Shown: positions 53,417 to 64,000 of the stretch, piece after piece | Numbering within the stretch: the stretch's first letter is position 1 | Layout: each line of letters opens with the position of its first letter | Assembly (NCBI RefSeq): GCF_001269385.1 | Contig: NZ_CXOO01000010.1 | Coordinates: forward strand, 1 to 64,000 | DNA: 64,000 nucleotides | DNA from: Limnohabitans sp. DM1 | GTDB taxonomy: Bacteria > Pseudomonadota > Gammaproteobacteria > Burkholderiales > Burkholderiaceae_C | Direction of reading: 5' to 3' | Translations under genes and position numbers: made by a program | The notes under the pieces: model-generated | Databases searched by the model: none | Seen by the model: the letters and a program-made list of their open reading frames with translations, nothing else | Told to the model about the DNA's origin: nothing

Positions 53417-54117
53417 GCGGCGCTTTCGGATTTCAAAGTGAGCAGCATGGCGGCGGCCGCTGCTTGTTCGGCAGCGCGACGCGATGCGCCCGAGCCTTGT
53501 TGGGTTTGGCGCAATTCGGTCACTTCGCAAGAGACCTCGAACTGCTGGCGGTGCGCCGCGCCGGAGGTGCCGACAACGGTGTATTTGGGCAGCGCGAGCT
53601 TGCGCCCCTGCAGCCACTCTTGCAATTCGGTCTTGGGGTCTTTGCCCACGGCCTGCATGTCGGGCTTGATGTCCACTTTGGCAAACAGGCGCTCGACCAG
53701 CGCTTGGGCAGCTGGGTAGCCGCCATCCAGGTACACCGCGCCAATGATGGCTTCGACCATGTCCGCCAGGATGGATGGCCTGCCCTGCCCACCGGAACGC
53801 ATCTCACCTTCACCCAGACGCATGACCGCAGAAACATCCAGCGTTTTGGCCAATTGGTGCAGCGTGTCTTGCTTGACCAAATTGGCCCGCACCCGGGACA
53901 AATCACCCTCGGGCATGTTAACCAATTGGACATACAGCATGTGCGAGACCGCCAAATTGAGCACCGAGTCGCCCAAAAACTCCAGGCGTTCGTAGTGGTC
54001 GGCGCTGAAACTGCGGTGCGTCAGCGCCTGTTGCAGCAAACCCACTTGGCGAAAGGCATACCCCAGACGGATTTGCAGTTCAGGCAAACCCGATGAAACA
54101 ACGGTGGTGGTAGCCAC
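53413..54117 (-). CDS. rnc: Ribonuclease III
   Basis: The protein has the RNase III signature [20 protein letters not shown] with the catalytic Glu and Asp residues, [15 protein letters not shown], and a C-terminal double-stranded RNA-binding domain ([20 protein letters not shown] through [17 protein letters not shown]). It processes rRNA and other structured RNA. Two GTG starts compete; 54,117 has GAGG at five bases, 54,123 is closer to lepB. Both adjoin the lepB stop. Confidence 0.95.
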   Translation of the reverse strand: MATTTVVSSGLPELQIRLGYAFRQVGLLQQALTHRSFSADHYERLEFLGDSVLNLAVSHMLYVQLVNMPEGDLSRVRANLVKQDTLHQLAKTLDVSAVMRLGEGEMRSGGQGRPSILADMVEAIIGAVYLDGGYPAAQALVERLFAKVDIKPDMQAVGKDPKTELQEWLQGRKLALPKYTVVGTSGAAHRQQFEVSCEVTELRQTQQGSGASRRAAEQAAAAAMLLTLKSESAA

Positions 54118-54124
54118 GCTCACC

Positions 54125-55089
54125 TCAATCAAAAGCGCCAATGCGCTGGAGGTTGCCGAAGTTCATCCAGACAAAGAAGGCTTTGCCCACGATGTTGCCG
54201 TCCGGTACAAAACCGAAATAACGCGAATCCAGCGAGTTGTCCCGGTTGTCACCCATCATGAAGTAATGGCCCGCTGGCACTTTGCAGGTCACGCCTTCGA
54301 CGGTGTAGTTGCAGTTTTCGCGGCCCGCAAACTGATCAGCACCGGGGATGAACGCCGGACGCTCATCATCCTGAATGGTCTGGTGCGGCTTGGCCCCCAG
54401 GGACTCACTGCGGTGCTTGAAATACCGCATGGTGGACTCGTCAAAAAAGTCAGGCAGCGCCTGGGTGGGCAGTTCTTTGCCATTGATGGTGAGCTTCTTG
54501 TTCAGATAGGCCACTTCGTCGCCCGGCAGCCCCACCACGCGCTTGATGTAGTCGACTGTGGGCTTCGGGGGATAACGGAACACCATCACATCGCCACGCT
54601 GCACAGGCGTGCCTTGCGTGATTTTGATGTTCGCCACGGGCAGCCGAATCCCGTAGTGAAATTTGTTGACCAAAATCAGGTCGCCGATGTGCAACGTCGG
54701 GATCATGGAGCCCGAAGGAATTTTGAAAGGCTCGAACAAGAAGGAGCGCAACAGAAAGACCACGACGATGACCGGAAACAGGCCTGCGGTCCAATCAAGC
54801 CACCAGGGTTGCATGATCAATTTTTCACGGGATTCGCGAATATCGGTGTCGACCTTCTCGATGCCCATTTGGGCCAACTCGGCACGGCGTCGGGCTGTTT
54901 CAGCTTCGAGCTGGGCCACCGCTTGCCGACGGCGCGGCAAGAACACGAAGCGCTCGGCCAGCCAATAAATGCCCGTGACCACGGTAGCCAAAAGCAAGAG
55001 CAGCGCAAAGTTGCCCTCAATGAAGCCCAGATACCAGGCACCGGCATAGCCGACAAATGCGGCCAGCACCAAAGACGTTAAAAACTGCA

Positions 55090-55090
<1 letters not shown>
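54125..55090 (-). CDS. lepB: Signal peptidase I
   Basis: A 321-residue membrane protease with two N-terminal helices, then the nucleophile Ser128 in [20 protein letters not shown] and the Lys general base in [16 protein letters not shown], and the box [20 protein letters not shown]. It removes signal peptides from exported proteins. The ATG overlaps the lepA stop in a TGATG; the two are translationally coupled. Confidence 0.96.
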
Positions 55091-56898
<1,808 letters not shown>

Positions 56899-56948
56899 CA
56901 AGGAAGTTCTGCAAGTGTTTGTGGATCAATGATCCGGAAAAGAAAAAA

Positions 56949-56973
56949 GGGCGCGTCTGGTGGTGACGCGCCC
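56949..56973 (-). terminator. Rho-independent terminator upstream of lepA
   Basis: Read on the minus strand, GGGCGCGTC and GACGCGCCC form a 9-base stem with a 7-base loop, followed by TTTTTTCTTTTCC. It would stop transcripts arriving from mucD. This places a promoter for lepA between the hairpin and 56,898, or means that lepA relies on read-through. Confidence 0.8.
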
Positions 56974-57385
56974 TGAACCAACAATCTATGGCAACTGCGA
57001 TAGTTGGGATTTCATTGTAGGCAAATTGCCCCATTCGCACAGCCCCAACATCACGTTTTACAGGTCGTTGCTGCTTTGCAACATGAACTCTATCCACAAC
57101 TTATTCACAACCCTCGAAGTCTTCGCTTGAATAACTTGTGGGTCATCTGTGGACTCTTGTGAGGAATCCCACATGGTGAATCCAGCCCTGCGATTTATGC
57201 CATCAATCCTTGGTCAAGACACATGATTTTATCCAGTTTAGTCATGAGCGATGCAAAAAGTCAGCAAACACAAACTTTTGAACTTTTTCACATCGGCAGA
57301 TTTTTTTGCATCGAAATTCGCAAAATGCATACCCAATCGTACCTATGCCCTGCAAGGTACGAAGGGCATTTGAATGGCCTGCCAC
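56974..57385. other. Gene-free gap between lepA and mucD with DnaA-box-like sites
   Basis: This 412-base gap carries no convincing gene. It holds CTATCCACA (57,090-57,098) and directly after it TTATTCACA (57,101-57,109), the latter a perfect match to the DnaA box TTATNCACA. A plus-strand frame from 57,223 runs antisense into mucD and has no coding features. Confidence 0.5.
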
Positions 57386-58861
57386 TCACTTTCCGGGACG
57401 AATCAGAACGTACTGTGCACCATCACCACGGCGGATCAAAACACTGACGGGCCGGTTTTTGTCAATTCGGGACATCAGGGCATCAAATTCCTTCACGGAT
57501 GTGATCTCCGTGTTCGCAATGGCCAAGACCAAATCGCCCTCTCGGATACCCGCGCGAGCCGCAGCATCTACCGCAGCATCCACGCGCACACCGCCACGTA
57601 CGCGAAACTCCTTTTTCAGAGCCTCCGTCAAGTCGCTCACGCTCAAACCCAAATGCTGAACCGCAGCAGTTTGAGCTTTTTTATCGGGCGCTGCGGCGAT
57701 CGGCTTTTCAGCTTCAATCTCGGCCACCATCACATTCAGTTCCTGTGATTTTCCTCGCCGAAATACCGTGATGGTTGCCCGGCTTCCGGGTTTGGTGTTA
57801 CCCACAGCACGGGGCAAATCAGCAGGTTTATCAATGACTTTGCCTTCAAACCGGGTGATGATGTCACCCGCTTCTATACCGGCTTTTTCAGCGGGTGAAC
57901 CCTCCTCAACGCCGCGCACCAGCACCCCTTGCGCTTTTTCGAGACCAATGGATTCGGCCACTTCTTTGGTGACAGGCGCAATTTGCACGCCAATGCGTCC
58001 ACGGCTCACACGGCCATTGCTGCGCAATTGCTCGCTCACCCGCATGGCTTCATCCATGGGAATCGCAAAGGAAATCCCCATGAAACCACCCGAACGTGAA
58101 TAAATTTGACTGTTGATCCCAACCACTTCACCACGCATATTGATCAGCGGTCCACCGGAATTACCTGGATTGATGGCGACATCGGTCTGGATAAAGGGCA
58201 AATACTCACCAGTGTCGCGTTGCTTGGCGCTCACAATGCCCGCTGTCACGCTGTTTTCCAATCCAAAAGGCGAGCCAATCGCCATGACCCATTCACCCAC
58301 TTTGAGGCGGCTGACATCCCCTACGCGCACGGCAGGCAGACCCGTGGCCTGAATTTTCACAACGGCCACATCGGTGCGCTTGTCAGCCCCGACGATGCGA
58401 GCCTTGAACTCTCGTTTATCCGTCAGGGTGACCAGCACCTCATCTGCACCGTCCACCACATGGGCGTTGGTCATGATGAAACCGTCCGCACTCAAAATGA
58501 AGCCGGATCCCACGCCACGGGGTTGGGCTTCTTCCTGAGGCCGATTTTGACGTGGCGCTTGCCTGGGCGCATTGGGAACACTGGGCATGGGCACACCGAA
58601 AAATCGGCGAAACAACTCCTGCATTTCATCATCAGGCGAGCCCGGCGCCGGGGTTCCGACACGAACTTTTTCAAGGGTGCGTATATTGACGACGGATGGA
58701 CCTACTTGTTCAACCAACTCCGTGAAGTCAGGCAATCCGCGAATCGCAACACCCGAACTTTGTGCCGCAGCAGTCATTGGCGACAACATCCACGCACTGC
58801 TGAACATGCCGATAAACAACACACTGGCCAATCTGGCTTTGAACCTATATTTTTTGATCAC
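57386..58861 (-). CDS. mucD: Periplasmic serine protease, DegQ/MucD family
   Basis: A 491-residue HtrA-type protease with signal peptide, catalytic triad His134 (TNAHVVDGAD), Asp164 (KRTDVAVVKI) and Ser235 (NPGNSGGPL), and two PDZ domains (about 270-365 and 395-485). It degrades misfolded envelope proteins. GTG at 58,861 has AAGGAG at six bases; upstream in-frame starts add residues without signal-peptide character. The usual upstream partners rpoE, rseA and rseB are not here: only 75 bases separate it from the next gene. Confidence 0.95.
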   Translation of the reverse strand: MIKKYRFKARLASVLFIGMFSSAWMLSPMTAAAQSSGVAIRGLPDFTELVEQVGPSVVNIRTLEKVRVGTPAPGSPDDEMQELFRRFFGVPMPSVPNAPRQAPRQNRPQEEAQPRGVGSGFILSADGFIMTNAHVVDGADEVLVTLTDKREFKARIVGADKRTDVAVVKIQATGLPAVRVGDVSRLKVGEWVMAIGSPFGLENSVTAGIVSAKQRDTGEYLPFIQTDVAINPGNSGGPLINMRGEVVGINSQIYSRSGGFMGISFAIPMDEAMRVSEQLRSNGRVSRGRIGVQIAPVTKEVAESIGLEKAQGVLVRGVEEGSPAEKAGIEAGDIITRFEGKVIDKPADLPRAVGNTKPGSRATITVFRRGKSQELNVMVAEIEAEKPIAAAPDKKAQTAAVQHLGLSVSDLTEALKKEFRVRGGVRVDAAVDAAARAGIREGDLVLAIANTEITSVKEFDALMSRIDKNRPVSVLIRRGDGAQYVLIRPGK

Positions 58862-58936
58862 ACATCTCTCCTTGTGTATGTCATTGCGAGAAAACATTCT
58901 GAAGTTTGTGGCTTGCCTCACAAGTTCAAGATGACT

Positions 58937-59413
58937 TTACAAACCTTGAACAAATTGGGCGGGCGGATACGGCAATGGTGGGCGCGAATATACAGCGCAT
59001 CGAAAGCCATGCCAGTCGTGGGGCATCGAGTGACGGTGCATCCACACAATGTGAGACAAATGCCCGACTGAGGCCCCTGATGGACGCATGCACAACACCA
59101 TAGCGTCTCCAACATCCCACACGGGCTTTAAATCCTGCGCTGTCTCAACACCCTTAGAATCCCGCCACAACCACTGCTCACCACTCCAGACCAATTGATC
59201 GTCGCTTGTGAGTTCACGCCTCCAGCACACAGTGGCCAGGGTCAGACAAAGACACCAAACCAGCCATGCCGTAATGACCGCTGCCGGGCTGGCTGAACTC
59301 GCAGACTGCCATTGAATCAGTCCCCATGCGCCAAGAAAAGCCCACAGCAGACCCAGGCCCCAACTCCAAACAAAATGCCCCACCGGGTAAACCACAGGTG
59401 GGGCATTTTGCAT
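58937..59413 (-). CDS. Small two-helix membrane protein of unknown function
   Basis: A 158-residue protein with two hydrophobic helices near residues 11-35 (FVWSWGLGLLWAFLGAWGLI) and 45-65 (AVITAWLVWCLCLTLATVCW), and a soluble C-terminal part with several Trp. The layout is reminiscent of YgfX-like proteins, but I cannot confirm this. It starts 14 bases after the fabF stop and belongs to that transcript; it ends 75 bases before mucD. Confidence 0.6.
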   Translation of the reverse strand: MQNAPPVVYPVGHFVWSWGLGLLWAFLGAWGLIQWQSASSASPAAVITAWLVWCLCLTLATVCWRRELTSDDQLVWSGEQWLWRDSKGVETAQDLKPVWDVGDAMVLCMRPSGASVGHLSHIVWMHRHSMPHDWHGFRCAVYSRPPLPYPPAQFVQGL

Positions 59414-59427
59414 GGGGGCGTCTCGCG

Positions 59428-60672
59428 TCAGATGCGCTTGAATACCAGCGAACCGTTGGTGCCGCCAAAACCAAAGTTGTTTTTCAGGGCCACATCGATT
59501 TTCACATCGCGTGCCGTATTGGCACAGTAGTCCAGATCGCACTCGGGGTCAGGGTTGACCAGGTTGATGGTCGGCGGCACCTTTTGGTGATGCAGCGCCA
59601 GCACAGTGAACACGCTCTCAATGCCGCCCGCACCACCCAGAAGGTGACCGGTCATGGACTTGGTTGAACTGATCACGGTCTTGTACGCGTGATCACCCAA
59701 AGCCACCTTGATGGCATTGGTTTCGTTGATGTCACCCAGCGGCGTGGAGGTGCCGTGGGCATTGAGGTAGTCGATCTGGTCAACATTGACGCCGGCATTG
59801 CGCATGGCGCTGAGCATGGCGCGGCGGGGGCCGTCCATGCTCGGCGCGGTCATGTGACCGGCGTCAGCACTCATGCCGTAACCACCCAGCTCGGCGTAAA
59901 TTTTGGCGCCACGGGCTTTGGCGTGTTCGTACTCTTCTAGCACCATGACGCCCGCGCCTTCACCCAGCACAAAGCCATCACGGTCCTTGTCCCAGGGGCG
60001 AGAAGCCGCTGTGGGGTCATCGTTGCGGGTCGACAAAGCGCGCATGGCGGCAAAACCACCCACGCCCAGTGGCGACACCGTGCCTTCGGAGCCACCAGCA
60101 ATCATCACATCCGCGTCGCCGTATTCGATCAGACGACCAGCTTCGCCAATGCTGTGCAAGCCTGTGGTGCAAGCGGTTACGACGGCCAGGTTGGGGCCTT
60201 TGAAGCCACTGCGCATCGAGACATGGCCTGAGATCATGTTGATGATCGAGGCCGGCACAAAAAATGGGGAAATACGACGCGCGCCGCGTGCGGTGTACTC
60301 AATGTGGGTTTCTTCGATCAGCGGCAAGCCGCCAATGCCCGAACCAATGACCACACCGATGCGGCATGCCTCTTCTTCACTCAGTGCATCGCCTGTGGGC
60401 AGCCCGGAGTCCTGAATGGCCTGAGAAGCAGCAGCAATGCCGTAATGAATGAAGCGGTCCATCGTACGCGCCTCTTTGGCGCTGATGTAGGACTCAAGGT
60501 CAAAATTCTTGACTTCACCCACGATCCTGCAGGACATGGCTGAAGCATCAAAACGTGTGATAGGACCAATGCCGGACTGACCGGCAATCAGGTTGGACCA
60601 TGCCTCAGCCACCGTGTTGCCCACGGGGCTGACGCATCCCAAACCCGTGACAACAACGCGGCGCCGGGTCAT
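59428..60672 (-). CDS. fabF: 3-oxoacyl-[acyl-carrier-protein] synthase II
   Basis: A 414-residue condensing enzyme with nucleophile Cys168 ([11 protein letters not shown]), His in [14 protein letters not shown] and His in [16 protein letters not shown]. It elongates acyl chains, including the palmitoleate step. It follows acpP by 6 bases, the classic order. Confidence 0.97.
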   Translation of the reverse strand: MTRRRVVVTGLGCVSPVGNTVAEAWSNLIAGQSGIGPITRFDASAMSCRIVGEVKNFDLESYISAKEARTMDRFIHYGIAAASQAIQDSGLPTGDALSEEEACRIGVVIGSGIGGLPLIEETHIEYTARGARRISPFFVPASIINMISGHVSMRSGFKGPNLAVVTACTTGLHSIGEAGRLIEYGDADVMIAGGSEGTVSPLGVGGFAAMRALSTRNDDPTAASRPWDKDRDGFVLGEGAGVMVLEEYEHAKARGAKIYAELGGYGMSADAGHMTAPSMDGPRRAMLSAMRNAGVNVDQIDYLNAHGTSTPLGDINETNAIKVALGDHAYKTVISSTKSMTGHLLGGAGGIESVFTVLALHHQKVPPTINLVNPDPECDLDYCANTARDVKIDVALKNNFGFGGTNGSLVFKRI

Positions 60673-60678
60673 CGTCGA

Positions 60679-61717
<1,039 letters not shown>

Positions 61718-61721
<4 letters not shown>

Positions 61722-62668
61722 GCGAGGAGTCCTTTCACTTCAGCCAGGGTGGCGGGGTCATACAGCGCCACGCCAGTCAATTCGGCATCGATGCGCTTGG
61801 TCATGCCTGCCAGCACTTTACCGGGGCCGCACTCGACCAGGGTTGTCACGCCTCGGGCCTTGATGGCCTGCACACACTCGACCCAGCGCACCGGGCCAAA
61901 GGCCTGACGGTAGAGCGCGTCTCGGATGCGGTCGCCGTCGGTTTCGATGGCCACGTCGATGTTGTTCAGCACCGGGATCTGCGGCGCGCCCAGAGTCAGT
62001 GTGGCCAGTTTCTCGCGCAGCTTTTCAGCGGCAGGCTTCATCAGGCTCGAATGGAAAGGCGCCGACACGGGCAAGAGCAGCGCACGCTTGGCACCCATGC
62101 CCTTGAGCACTTCGCAAGCTTTGTCCACCGCCGCTTTGCTGCCCGCGATCACGGTTTGCGCGGCGTCGTTGAAGTTCACGGCTTCAACCACTTCGGCGCT
62201 GCCCGCTGCAAAAGTGGCTTGGGCTGCCTGGCAGCCTTCGATCACTTTGTCTGAGGCCAAGCCCAAAATGGCGGCCATGGCGCCCACGCCCACGGGCACG
62301 GCTTCCTGCATGGCAGCCGCACGCAGACGCACCAGTGGGGCGGCTTGCGCGAGCGTCAACACACCCGAAGCCACCAGGGCACTGTATTCACCCAGCGAGT
62401 GACCGGCCACGACGGACGGCTTGGCCCCGCCTTCGGCGAGCCAAGCGCGGTAAGCGGCCACAGCCGACACCAGCATCACGGGCTGGGTGTTGGTGGTCAT
62501 CGCCAGCGCTTCTTTAGGGCCTTCGTGTATGAGTTGGGCCACGTCTTCGCCGAGGGCGTCCGAGGCTTCTTTCAGGGTTTGGAGCACCACGGGGTGGTCA
62601 CCCCAGGCGTCCAGCATGCCCACCGATTGGGAGCCCTGGCCGGGAAAAACAAAAGCAAATGTGGTCAT
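61718..62668 (-). CDS. fabD: Malonyl-CoA:ACP transacylase
   Basis: A 316-residue transferase with FVFPGQGSQSVGM, the nucleophile Ser91 in VAGHSLGEYSALVASG, and the His in SAPFHSSLM. It loads malonate on AcpP. ATG at 62,668 is chosen over a TTG six bases upstream. It is separated from fabH by 91 bases. Confidence 0.96.
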
Positions 62669-62759
62669 GTGCAAATTTTTTTAATCAGGAAAGAATCCGT
62701 GAAAGTGACATGGGGCGTGCCCTGCATCGCCGCCCCGGGCCTGTCAAATCAAGAGCGGG

Positions 62760-63737
62760 TCAATAACGCAACAGCACCGAGCCCCAAGTGAAGCCCCCGC
62801 CCACGCCTTCGAGCATGAGGGTCTGGCCACGCTGGATGCGCCCGTCGCGCACGGCTGTGTCCAGCGCCAGCGGGATCGAGGCGGCCGAGGTGTTGCCATG
62901 CTGGTCCACCGTCACGACCACCTTGTCAGCGCCCAGCTTGAGCTTGCGCGCTGTGCTTTGCATGATGCGGATGTTGGCCTGATGCGGGATCAACCAGTCG
63001 ATGTCGGCATCGGTCAAGTTGGCCTTGGCCAAGCTGGCGCGGGCCGTGTCTTCGAGCACACCCACCGCCAATTTAAAGACCGCCTGACCGTCCATCTTGA
63101 GCACCGGATCGCCCAAAATGCCGCCACGGTTGACATGGCCGGGCACGCACAAGATGTCCTTGTACTTGCCGTCGGCGTGCAAATCGGTGGCCAAAATGCC
63201 GGGCTGATCCGAGGCTTCGAGCACGACCGCGCCTGCGCCATCGCCAAACAACACGCAGGTCGTGCGGTCCTTGAAGTCGAGGATACGGCTGAACACCTCC
63301 GAGCCGATCACCAAAGCACGTTTTGCCGAGCCGGACTGGATCATCGAGTCGGCAATGGTCAGCGCGTAAATGAAGCCACTGCACACGGCCTGCACGTCAA
63401 ACGCCGGGCAACCTGCGGTGCCCAGCTTGTGCTGCACCATGGTCGCCACCGAGGGAAACACCATATCGGGAGTCGATGTGGCGACGATGATCAGGTCCAG
63501 GTCGTGGGCCGAAATGCCTGCAGCAGCCAGCGCCTGGCGTGCAGCTTCGGTCGCCAGATCGCTGCTGCCCTGATGGTCGGCCGCAAAGTGACGGGCACGG
63601 ATACCGGTGCGATCAACGATCCAGTCGTCGGAAGTTTCGACGCCTTGTTGCGCCAGTTCGGCCGCTAGGTCGGCATTGGTCAGGCGTTTTTCCGGCAGGT
63701 AGCTGCCGGTGCCCAGAATGCGGGAATAAATTCTCAT
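62760..63737 (-). CDS. fabH: 3-oxoacyl-[acyl-carrier-protein] synthase III
   Basis: A 325-residue initiating condensing enzyme: Cys119 ([12 protein letters not shown]), His in [11 protein letters not shown] and Asn in [13 protein letters not shown] form the FabH triad. It joins acetyl-CoA to malonyl-ACP. Its ATG overlaps the plsX stop (ATGA). Confidence 0.97.
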   Translation of the reverse strand: MRIYSRILGTGSYLPEKRLTNADLAAELAQQGVETSDDWIVDRTGIRARHFAADHQGSSDLATEAARQALAAAGISAHDLDLIIVATSTPDMVFPSVATMVQHKLGTAGCPAFDVQAVCSGFIYALTIADSMIQSGSAKRALVIGSEVFSRILDFKDRTTCVLFGDGAGAVVLEASDQPGILATDLHADGKYKDILCVPGHVNRGGILGDPVLKMDGQAVFKLAVGVLEDTARASLAKANLTDADIDWLIPHQANIRIMQSTARKLKLGADKVVVTVDQHGNTSAASIPLALDTAVRDGRIQRGQTLMLEGVGGGFTWGSVLLRY

Positions 63738-64000
63738 GGTGTGGTGACCGCTTCTGAGCGCTCGGCTTGCGCCCCCATCAACAAGGGAGCTGCATGCGCG
63801 ATGCGTTCACGAACGCGATCCAGCAATTGGTTTCGGGCTGCATCATAAGCCCGGTTCAGCGCCGTCTCGAAAGCCACCTCATCGGCCGAGCCATGGCTCT
63901 TGAACACCAGACCGCGCAGCCCCAACAAGGCCGCACCGTTGTAGCGGCGGTGGTCTACACGATTTTTAAATGCAGATAGAACCGGATAAGCTAAAAGTGC
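63734..64000 (-). CDS. plsX: Phosphate acyltransferase PlsX, C-terminal part (cut by window end)
   Basis: The frame is open to the window edge and encodes about 88 C-terminal residues, including [17 protein letters not shown] and [18 protein letters not shown], which are PlsX signatures. The enzyme makes acyl phosphate from acyl-ACP for phospholipid synthesis. The start lies outside the window. plsX-fabH-fabD-fabG-acpP-fabF is the standard cluster. Confidence 0.93.
   Translation of the reverse strand, partial: ALLAYPVLSAFKNRVDHRRYNGAALLGLRGLVFKSHGSADEVAFETALNRAYDAARNQLLDRVRERIAHAAPLLMGAQAERSEAVTTP

Noticed and set aside
57090..57109. Replication origin
   Set aside because: Only two DnaA-like boxes, with no dnaA, dnaN or AT-rich unwinding region nearby.
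57223..57447. Plus-strand 74-codon frame between lepA and mucD
   Set aside because: Half of it is antisense to mucD and it has no ribosome site or recognisable protein feature.

Overview
The window reads as a chromosomal segment of a betaproteobacterium, most likely order Burkholderiales, family Comamonadaceae (Limnohabitans/Rhodoferax-like). I infer this from the high-GC codon use, the housekeeping gene orders (leuCDB-asd-fimV-truA-trpFBA-accD; plsX-fabHDG-acpP-fabF; mucD-lepA-lepB-rnc-era-recO-pdxJ-acpS-nagZ), Bug-type solute-binding proteins and a GC-rich interspersed repeat. Genus is not proven, since no database search could be run.

Positions 1-15,400 are accessory. A truncated nucleobase permease abuts an IS3-family remnant and the tail of a membrane-protein gene (1-954). 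Next is one co-directional cluster holding a Phd/RelE-ParE-type toxin-antitoxin pair and a Type III restriction-modification system in the order antitoxin-toxin-res-mod (1,025-6,356). From 6,635 to 15,360 lies an orphan Type VI secretion island: VgrG, a DUF4123 adaptor, a DUF3304-type immunity lipoprotein, two open reading frames that fuse 5' parts of the effector gene in frame to immunity copies, the complete DUF2235/Tle1-like lipase effector, and a membrane protein of unknown function. The chimeric array is the most unusual thing in the window.

Positions 15,441-26,803 hold an oxidative hexuronate/aldarate catabolic cluster: uronate dehydrogenase, SMP-30 lactonase, galactarate and glucarate dehydratases, a keto-deoxy-glucarate aldolase, a TRAP transporter, two orphan TctC-type binding proteins and a divergent FadR-type GntR regulator with candidate operators. 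Together they can take galacturonate or glucuronate to pyruvate and tartronate semialdehyde. PhnA-like, unknown and MATE genes follow (26,848-28,997).

Positions 29,057-43,582 are core biosynthesis: leuCDB, a candidate attenuator with a Thr/Lys/Ile-rich leader peptide ahead of asd, fimV, truA, trpFBA, accD, a YggT protein, a Lon-N-domain protein and lysS. Positions 43,646-47,809 (minus) hold a Bap-like Ig-repeat adhesin and its OmpA-domain partner; two decayed IS4-type transposases follow (about 48,000-48,700). From 48,780 to the end everything is on the minus strand: nagZ, acpS, pdxJ, recO, era, rnc, lepB, lepA, mucD (without the usual rpoE-rseA-rseB), fabF, acpP, fabG, fabD, fabH and a partial plsX. 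A heptanucleotide array of the same architecture sits just before the start codons of both trpA and acpS.
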